A stretch of 7,667 nucleotides of DNA from Clostridiales bacterium (GTDB lineage Bacteria > Bacillota > Clostridia > Oscillospirales > Oscillospiraceae). The position numbers and the translations under genes are program-made. Position 1 is the stretch's first letter. Each line of letters opens with the position of its first letter. The notes beneath the pieces were generated by a model. The model was not told where the DNA came from, searched no databases, and saw only the letters and a list, made by a program, of their open reading frames with translations. The stretch lies in NCBI GenBank assembly GCA_021200895.1, contig JAJQFX010000141.1, positions 1 to 7,667 on the forward strand. Reading direction: 5' to 3'. This document shows positions 1 through 4,522 of this stretch, one piece after another.

Positions 1-6
1 CATAAT

Positions 7-26
7 GATACAAGATGTATTGTACC
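7..26. promoter_or_regulatory. Inverted repeat overlapping the leftward -10 box, possible operator
   Basis: TACAA (9-13), six bases, then TTGTA (20-24) form a perfect inverted repeat, with a further outer G-C match at 7/26. A second, overlapping arrangement is ATACA (8-12), AGA, TGTAT (16-20). The element covers the -10 box and likely start site of the leftward promoter, which is where a small dimeric repressor would bind. Five-base arms are short and could occur by chance in this AT-rich patch, so this is only a candidate operator. Confidence 0.25.
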
Positions 27-47
27 GCAAGTTCTTTTCCTTGTCAA
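19..47 (-). promoter_or_regulatory. Strong sigma-A-type promoter directed leftward out of the window
   Basis: Read on the minus strand, a perfect -35 box TTGACA (47 to 42) is followed by a 17-base spacer and a -10 box TACAAT (24 to 19), which matches TATAAT at five of six positions. Transcription would begin near base 12 and run left, so a minus-strand gene probably lies just outside the window, divergent from the pseudouridine synthase gene. The box sequences and spacing are seen directly; activity and the target gene are inferred. Confidence 0.55.
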
Positions 48-90
48 CCCTTTTTCGTCTGTGGAACGCAATTTGCGCCGCCCCGCCGTA

Positions 91-118
91 TTGTTTTTTC
101 CGCCAGCCGTGCTATACT
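91..118 (+). promoter_or_regulatory. Candidate promoter for the rightward operon
   Basis: TTGTTT (91-96), a 16-base spacer and TATACT (113-118) form a reasonable sigma-A-like promoter about 40 bases before the chosen start of the pseudouridine synthase gene. Transcription would begin near base 125 and leave a leader of about 30 bases containing the GTGGAG ribosome binding site at 145-150. The promoter lies inside the longer open frame starting at 61, which argues against that longer start. The -35 box matches the consensus only in part. Confidence 0.4.
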
Positions 119-156
119 TGTGGCATAGTCCCTCAGAACGAAGCGTGGAGCGAACG

Positions 157-1182
157 ATGAAAGAGTTTGAAATCGGGAAAAACGATGCCGGACAGCGGCT
201 TGACCGCTGGCTGTCCAAAAATCTCCCCTTACTTCCTGCCCCTCTGGCCCAGAAGTACATCCGCCTGAAACGGGTGAAGGTGAACGGCAAACGGGCGGAG
301 CGGGATACCCGGCTGCAGGTGGGGGATCGCCTGCAATTATATATCAACGATGAGTTCTTCGAAAAGCCCGCGCCGGAGAACGCCTTTTTGCAGCTGTTCA
401 AGCCCAGGCTGGACATTTTGTATGAGGACGGGCAAATCATGGTGCTGAACAAACCGGCGGGCATGGTGGTGCATGGGGACGAGACGGAAAAGGTAAATAC
501 CCTCATCAACCACGTCCAGGCGTACCTCTACCAGAAGAAGGAGTGGAGCCCCTATCAGGAGGGGGCCTTCACCCCCGCCCTGTGCAACCGCATCGACCGG
601 AACACCGGCGGCATCGTCATCGCCGCGAAAACGGCGGAGGCCCTGCGGGTGATGAACCAGAAGATTCGGGACAGGGAACTGTCCAAGCGCTACCTGTGCG
701 TGACGGCGGGGCGTTTGCAGCCCCCTTCCGGCATACTCCGCAGCTACCTCCGGAAGGACGAGGAAAAGAAGCAGGTCTACGTTTCCCACAGGCCGGTGCC
801 CGGCGGGCGGACGGCGGTGACGGAGTACCGCACCTTGGCCACAAAGGGCAGCCTCTCCCTGGTGGAGTGCGAGTTGGTGACGGGGCGTACCCACCAGATA
901 CGGGCGCAGCTGGCGGATGCTGGCGCGCCCCTGTTGGGGGATGGGAAGTACGGGTCAGAGAAGGTGAACCGCCGGTATGGCCGCAAGCATCAGGCCCTTT
1001 GGAGCTGGTCGCTGACCTTCCGCTTTACTACCGACGCAGGCGAGATGAACTACCTGAACGGGATGCACTGGCAGGTGCCCCGGGTGGACTTTGTAGAGGA
1101 ATACTTCCCTGCGTTCTCCCTGGCCCAGGTGCCGGAGGAATTTTCCACGACTGAAACGACACGAAAGGCGGTGCGCGAATGA
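157..1182 (+). CDS. RluA-family 23S rRNA-type pseudouridine synthase with S4 domain
   Basis: This 341-residue protein should isomerise specific uridines in RNA, probably 23S rRNA, to pseudouridine in the cytoplasm. An N-terminal S4 RNA-binding domain (about residues 10-75, with RLDRWLSKNLP and VKVNGKRA) precedes the RluA catalytic domain. The catalytic aspartate is in NRIDRNTGG (Asp147), a Clostridia-style version of the HRLDxxTSG motif, and GRTHQIRAQL (243-252) is the second conserved motif. The frame is open back to a GTG at 61. The ATG at 157 is preferred because it follows GTGGAG with six bases of spacing, lies downstream of the promoter, and begins directly with the S4 domain; the extra 32 residues look unlike this family. 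The stop overlaps the next gene's start (ATGA, 1179-1182), so translation is probably coupled. The family is clear; the exact target uridine, and hence an RluD/YlyB/YhcT-type name, cannot be read from the sequence. Confidence 0.93.
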   Translation: MKEFEIGKNDAGQRLDRWLSKNLPLLPAPLAQKYIRLKRVKVNGKRAERDTRLQVGDRLQLYINDEFFEKPAPENAFLQLFKPRLDILYEDGQIMVLNKPAGMVVHGDETEKVNTLINHVQAYLYQKKEWSPYQEGAFTPALCNRIDRNTGGIVIAAKTAEALRVMNQKIRDRELSKRYLCVTAGRLQPPSGILRSYLRKDEEKKQVYVSHRPVPGGRTAVTEYRTLATKGSLSLVECELVTGRTHQIRAQLADAGAPLLGDGKYGSEKVNRRYGRKHQALWSWSLTFRFTTDAGEMNYLNGMHWQVPRVDFVEEYFPAFSLAQVPEEFSTTETTRKAVRE

Positions 1183-2573
1183 AACGAACCCTTTCTTTGC
1201 TTTTGGCGGCGGCTCTCCTGCTGTCCTGCGCTGGGGCGCTCTCCGGGTGCAGCAGCCAGGAGACCGTCACCCTTCGGGTTTACTGCGAGGGAGACCTGAT
1301 ACGCTCCTCCCTGATGGATGAATTTTCCAAGGAGACGGGGATACTGGTAGAGTACACCACCGGAAACAGCACCCTGGAAAACGGCATGAACCTGACGGAG
1401 GACGAGGAGGACTTGTCAGGCAGCGCTTCCTCCGCCTCCGGTGTGACGCCGGAGCTGACGGAGGAGGAGCTGGCCGCTCTGGAGGCGGAGGAAGCCTGGG
1501 AGGCGCTGAGCCTCTATGACCGGCTCCAGCAGCGGTACAGCGATTATGAGGAAGCCCTGGCCCAGGCGGAGGCCGACGGCGGGGAGACGGAGTCCGTCAC
1601 CCTGGAGGAGCCGGTCTATGACGTGGTGTTCACCAGCGGGGATGTGATAGAGCAGCTCATCGAGGCCGACCTTGTGCAGGCGCTGGACTACAGCAAGCTC
1701 TCCAACGCCGACGCCATCAATGAGGAGTACCAGAACTGCGACTATGACCCCGGCGGCGTCTACTCCGTCACTACCTTGTGGCAGATGATGGGGCTGCTCT
1801 GGAATGCGGACTACATCGACGCCCAAATCACCAGCTGGAACACCCTCTGGGCAGAGGAATACGCCGGGCAGATTTTGATGCCCTCCGACCTGCGGGACGC
1901 CATGGCGGTGGCCCTGACTAGTCTGGGCTATTCCGTCAACACCGAGAGCGGAGACGAGTTGGCCGAAGCCTGGGAACTGCTGGACCAGCAGTCCGCCCTG
2001 GTGCAGGATTACACCGCGGCGGAGGGCTTCTCCAAAATGACGGAGGGCACCGCCTGGCTGACCCCTGCCTATTCTGGCGACGCGCTGAATATGATGAGCG
2101 ATAACGCCGCCCTGTCCTTCGCCATTCCCACAGAGGGAACCTGGCGCATTTCCTACGGCTACTGCGTGGTGGAGGGCACCAACTATTCCGAAGAAGCCCT
2201 GAAATTTATCAACTATATGTGCCAGGTGGAGAATCTGGCGAAAAACGCCATTTATTGCAAGTATTCCGTCACCTCCGACGAGGCGCTGGAGAAGATGGAC
2301 AGCTCCTGGCGGAACAACCCGCTGGCCTATCCGGACGAGAGCGTAACCGAGGGTACGGCGCTGCTGTCCTTCAACGAGAGCGAAGTGTGGACGGACTACG
2401 AGGCCCAGTGGGCGGAACTGCTGGAGGCCAAGGCGGCGGATTCTGCGGATTCCGCAGAAGAAGAGCCTGCGGAGGATGACCAGGAGGCCGCAGAAGGGGA
2501 GACCGGTGAGGAATCCGAGGATACCTCGGAGGAAACATCTTCTGACACAGCAAACGAGGCATCCGCCTCGTAA
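1179..2573 (+). CDS. PotD-like extracellular solute-binding lipoprotein with acidic insert and tail
   Basis: This 464-residue lipoprotein has a signal peptide with lipobox LSGC, lipidated at Cys24. It resembles spermidine/putrescine-binding PotD: a first strand and helix (VTLRVYCEGD, FSKETGILVEYTT, about 31-62), then YDVVFTSGDVIEQL (147-160), YSKLSNADAINEEY, a YDPGGVYSV segment (189-197), SWNTLWAEEYAGQILMPSDL (219-238) and ALKFINYMC (340-348). Compared with PotD from memory, the acidic ligand pair in the DxRE motif is kept as Asp237-x-Arg239-Asp240. The Trp and Tyr of the first binding loop are replaced by CEGD, and the W-x-D of the C-lobe is not evident, so the ligand may not be a classical polyamine. 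About 75 extra acidic, helical residues (72-145) are inserted after the first lobe segment. The C-terminus (421-464) has 19 Asp/Glu among 44 residues and no Lys/Arg. AAGGCGG lies seven bases before the ATG. No PotA, PotB or PotC gene is present nearby. Confidence 0.85.
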   Translation: MKRTLSLLLAAALLLSCAGALSGCSSQETVTLRVYCEGDLIRSSLMDEFSKETGILVEYTTGNSTLENGMNLTEDEEDLSGSASSASGVTPELTEEELAALEAEEAWEALSLYDRLQQRYSDYEEALAQAEADGGETESVTLEEPVYDVVFTSGDVIEQLIEADLVQALDYSKLSNADAINEEYQNCDYDPGGVYSVTTLWQMMGLLWNADYIDAQITSWNTLWAEEYAGQILMPSDLRDAMAVALTSLGYSVNTESGDELAEAWELLDQQSALVQDYTAAEGFSKMTEGTAWLTPAYSGDALNMMSDNAALSFAIPTEGTWRISYGYCVVEGTNYSEEALKFINYMCQVENLAKNAIYCKYSVTSDEALEKMDSSWRNNPLAYPDESVTEGTALLSFNESEVWTDYEAQWAELLEAKAADSADSAEEEPAEDDQEAAEGETGEESEDTSEETSSDTANEASAS

Positions 2574-2592
2574 CAGCAACAGCATTGACAGA

Positions 2593-2599
2593 AAAGGAG
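2593..2599 (+). promoter_or_regulatory. Ribosome binding site fixing the thioesterase start at 2609
   Basis: AAAGGAG lies nine bases before ATG 2609. The alternative in-frame TTG at 2585 has no such site before it, and would place this Shine-Dalgarno sequence inside the coding region, so 2609 is the start. Confidence 0.75.
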
Positions 2600-2608
2600 C
2601 GATTCATT

Positions 2609-3004
2609 ATGGCAGTAACAGCAGGTATCAAGGGCTGCGCATCCTGCGTGGTCACACCGGACAAGACGGCGAAGGCAGTAGGCTCCGGGGCGCTGGAGGT
2701 CTTTGCCACCCCCATGCTGGCGGCTCTGGTGGAGGAGGCCGCATGGACTTCCATCCAGCCCTATTTGGGCGAAGGGGAGGGAAGCGTCGGCACCCGGTTT
2801 GAGACCACCCACAGCACCCCTACTCCCGTCGGCATGACCGTCACCGCTGAAACCGAGGTGACGGAGGTGGATGGGCGGCGCTTCGTCTTTTCCTTCACCG
2901 TTTCCGACGAAGCGGGGGTCATCGGACGGGGCACCCACGAGCGGTTCCTTGTCCAGAATGAGAAATTTATGCAGCGCTGCCAGCGCAAGCTGGGGACAAA
3001 GTAA
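2609..3004 (+). CDS. FlK-like hotdog-fold acyl-CoA thioesterase
   Basis: This 131-residue cytoplasmic protein matches the single-domain hotdog family that includes fluoroacetyl-CoA thioesterase FlK. Members hydrolyse small acyl-CoA thioesters, although the substrate in gut Firmicutes is unknown to me. Compared with FlK from memory, the catalytic set is conserved: Thr34 in VFATP, Glu42 in ALVEEAAW and His68 in TTHSTPTPVG, with Gly61 (SVGT) and Arg112 (GTHERF) in the places of the FlK substrate-contact residues. The hotdog strand pattern continues through MTVTAETEVTEVDGRR and GVIGRGTHERFLVQNEKF. The length is normal for the family. It lies 35 bases after the solute-binding protein gene with no terminator between, and is the last gene before a strong hairpin, so it probably shares that transcript. 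Fluoroacetate resistance itself is unlikely; a housekeeping role against a toxic or stalled short acyl-CoA is a guess. Confidence 0.85.
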   Translation: MAVTAGIKGCASCVVTPDKTAKAVGSGALEVFATPMLAALVEEAAWTSIQPYLGEGEGSVGTRFETTHSTPTPVGMTVTAETEVTEVDGRRFVFSFTVSDEAGVIGRGTHERFLVQNEKFMQRCQRKLGTK

Positions 3005-3024
3005 CGGGCAAAGCAAAGTATTAT

Positions 3025-3076
3025 GCCGGGCGCAGAGCAGGTTCGCTCTGCGCCCGGCGCGTTTCGCGCAGTTTTT
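3025..3076 (+). terminator. Intrinsic terminator ending the three-gene operon
   Basis: A perfect 14-base-pair stem (3025-3038 paired with 3045-3058) closes a six-base loop AGGTTC. It is followed by a smaller hairpin, GCGCG-TTT-CGCGC (3057-3069), and then AGTTTTT (3070-3076). The second hairpin shares two bases with the first and sits directly before the T-run, so either could serve as the terminator stem. Placement 20 bases after the thioesterase stop fits termination of the upstream unit. Confidence 0.8.
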
Positions 3077-3101
3077 CAGCCAGGATTCAGCTTCCTATGA
3101 T
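3073..3101 (+). promoter_or_regulatory. Weak candidate promoter for the sigma-like/cyclophilin gene
   Basis: TTTTCA (3073-3078), a 17-base spacer and TATGAT (3096-3101) give a partial sigma-A promoter that overlaps the T-run of the preceding terminator. A leader of about 70 bases would follow before the ATG at 3179. A promoter is expected here because a strong terminator separates the two genes, but the -35 box matches at only four positions. Confidence 0.3.
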
Positions 3102-3165
3102 AAACTGATAAAAAATTGGAGGGGCTGCTTTGCGCAGCCGCCATCCGCCCCATTTTCGTCAAAGA

Positions 3166-3171
3166 GGAAGG
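3166..3171 (+). promoter_or_regulatory. Ribosome binding site for the sigma-like/cyclophilin gene
   Basis: GGAAGG, within the purine run AAAGAGGAAGG (3161-3171), lies seven bases before ATG 3179. It supports that start over the in-frame TTG at 3116, whose nearest GGAGGGG lies after the TTG rather than before it. Confidence 0.65.
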
Positions 3172-3178
3172 ATGCCAT

Positions 3179-4435
3179 ATGTCCAGGAATCTTACCACTA
3201 TCCAGCGGGCCGCTCAACGGGAGAAAGCCGCCATGACCGCCCTTTATGAGCAGCAGAAGCACAGAGTCTATTTTCTCTGCCGCCAAATGCTGCCGGAGGA
3301 GGACGCAGAAGCTGTTGCGGAGGAGAGCTTCCACACCCTGTGGAAGAAGCTGTTCCGGGATCAAAATTTGACCCAGCCCCAGCTGGAGCTGCATTTGGCG
3401 TTGACTACCGCCCGCCTCTGTCGGGAACGGCTGATGGAGGAGAACCCCCATGCCTTGGACGGCGGTGCGCCCGCAGAAGGGGAGGCAGACCCGAACGCTT
3501 CCCCCCTGGAGCAGGTGCTTTCAGCGTTGTACCCCCGTCAGCGGTTGCAGTTTCTCCTGCACTCTTTGGTGGAACTGACCCCGGCCCAGTCGGCCCGTGT
3601 GTTGCAAATTGCGCCCGACCAGGCGGAGGCGGCCTGGCAGGAGACAGAGGCTGCCGTGACCGCCCGCCTGGAGGCCCTTCCAGCCCAGGAGGCGGAGCGG
3701 GCGATGGATATGACCGCGCTACGCACGTTGGTGCTACAGGCTGCCGACAGCGAGGCCGTGCCGGAGGCCCTGGACAGGGCCGCACTGGAGACCATCAGCG
3801 CGCTGGCCCACCCGGAGAAGAAGGGCAAGAAACGGCTTGGCCTCATTTTGACCATCGTGGTTCTGGCGCTGCTGTTGGGCGTGGGGGCGTTCTGTCTGCT
3901 GTCCGCCACCGGGGACGGCGACTCCAGCAGCGTTGCTTCGGAGTTGCACCATGTAGAAATCGAAATCGAGGATTACGGCACCATCACCGTGGAGTTGGAC
4001 GCCAGCGCCGCCCCGGTTACGGTGGAGAATTTCCTCTCCCTGGCGGAGAGCGGCTTCTATGACGGCCTGACCTTCCACCGCATCATCGAGGGATTTATGA
4101 TGCAGGGCGGCGACCCCAACGGCGATGGCACCGGCGGCAGCGAGGAAACCATCGTGGGCGAGTTTTCGGACAACGGGTATGACAACCCCCTGTCCCACAC
4201 CCGGGGGGCCATCTCTATGGCCCGCTCCAGCGACTATGACAGCGCCAGCTCCCAGTTCTTCATCGTCCAGGAGGACTCCACCTCCCTGGACGGGCAATAT
4301 GCCGTATTCGGTTACGTCACCGACGGCATGGACATTGTAGACCAAATCTGTGCGGATGCGGAGCCGACGGACGACAACGGCACTATCTCCGCCGAAGAGC
4401 AGCCGGTCATTACCTCCATCACGGTGCTGGACTGA
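3179..4435 (+). CDS. Membrane-anchored fusion: ECF-sigma-like module, one TM helix, cyclophilin-type PPIase
   Basis: This 418-residue protein joins three parts. Residues about 20-60 resemble sigma-70 region 2 (ALYEQQKHRVYFLCRQML, then DAEAVAEESFHTLWKKLF), and 108-165 resemble region 4 with its helix-turn-helix (LSALYPRQRLQFLLHSL, LTPAQSARVLQIAPDQAEAA). A linker with VPEALDRAALETI (194-206) recalls the juxtamembrane part of anti-sigma factors. The basic stretch KKGKKR (214-219) precedes one hydrophobic helix (about 220-243), so the N-terminus should be cytoplasmic and the rest outside. Residues 258-418 are a cyclophilin-type peptidyl-prolyl isomerase, with FHRIIEGFMMQGGDP (Arg301, Phe306, Gln309) and SSQFFI (Gln359, Phe361) matching the CypA catalytic residues Arg55, Phe60, Gln63, Gln111 and Phe113. 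This half probably folds or refolds secreted proteins at the cell surface. The putative DNA-recognition helix (145-164) has four acidic residues and one Arg, so sigma activity may be lost. The gene is alone between two terminators. The cyclophilin call is secure; the sigma homology rests on motif reading. Confidence 0.88.
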   Translation: MSRNLTTIQRAAQREKAAMTALYEQQKHRVYFLCRQMLPEEDAEAVAEESFHTLWKKLFRDQNLTQPQLELHLALTTARLCRERLMEENPHALDGGAPAEGEADPNASPLEQVLSALYPRQRLQFLLHSLVELTPAQSARVLQIAPDQAEAAWQETEAAVTARLEALPAQEAERAMDMTALRTLVLQAADSEAVPEALDRAALETISALAHPEKKGKKRLGLILTIVVLALLLGVGAFCLLSATGDGDSSSVASELHHVEIEIEDYGTITVELDASAAPVTVENFLSLAESGFYDGLTFHRIIEGFMMQGGDPNGDGTGGSEETIVGEFSDNGYDNPLSHTRGAISMARSSDYDSASSQFFIVQEDSTSLDGQYAVFGYVTDGMDIVDQICADAEPTDDNGTISAEEQPVITSITVLD

Positions 4436-4452
4436 GCGCAGCTCCGCACATA

Positions 4453-4491
4453 ACGGCAGGCGCCCCGTGGTACGGGACGCCTGCCGTTTTT
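4453..4491 (+). terminator. Intrinsic terminator of the sigma-like/cyclophilin gene
   Basis: A perfect 10-base-pair stem (4453-4462 with 4478-4487), one mismatched pair, and a further five pairs (4464-4468 with 4472-4476) close a GGT loop. A T-run follows at 4487-4491, then GTTTG. It lies 18 bases after the plus-strand stop. Read from the convergent minus-strand gene, the stem is followed by TATGTG rather than a T-run, so it works mainly for the plus strand. Confidence 0.88.
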
Positions 4492-4522
4492 GTTTGTAGG
4501 ATAGACCGTGGGGGGAGGTGGC

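Noticed and set aside
61..156. Upstream extension of the pseudouridine synthase from GTG 61
   Set aside because: It would contain the candidate promoter, adds residues unlike the family, and lacks a ribosome binding site; ATG 157 is better supported.
1179..2573. Naming the solute-binding protein potD
   Set aside because: The fold matches, but key ligand-loop residues differ and no potABC genes are nearby, so the polyamine assignment is not safe.
1416..2585. Minus-strand open frame of 389 codons opposite the solute-binding protein gene
   Set aside because: The plus strand encodes a clear PotD-like lipoprotein; the antisense product has no family features and no ribosome binding site that I could see.
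3123..3139. Small hairpin (GGCTGC / GCAGCC) in the leader of the sigma-like/cyclophilin gene
   Set aside because: It has six pairs with a five-base loop and no T-run, and does not cover the ribosome binding site. It is too weak to call a riboswitch or attenuator.
3179..4435. The sigma-like and cyclophilin parts as two genes joined by a sequencing error
   Set aside because: The linker, basic flank and membrane helix form a coherent type II membrane protein, and I saw no internal start with a ribosome binding site before the cyclophilin domain.
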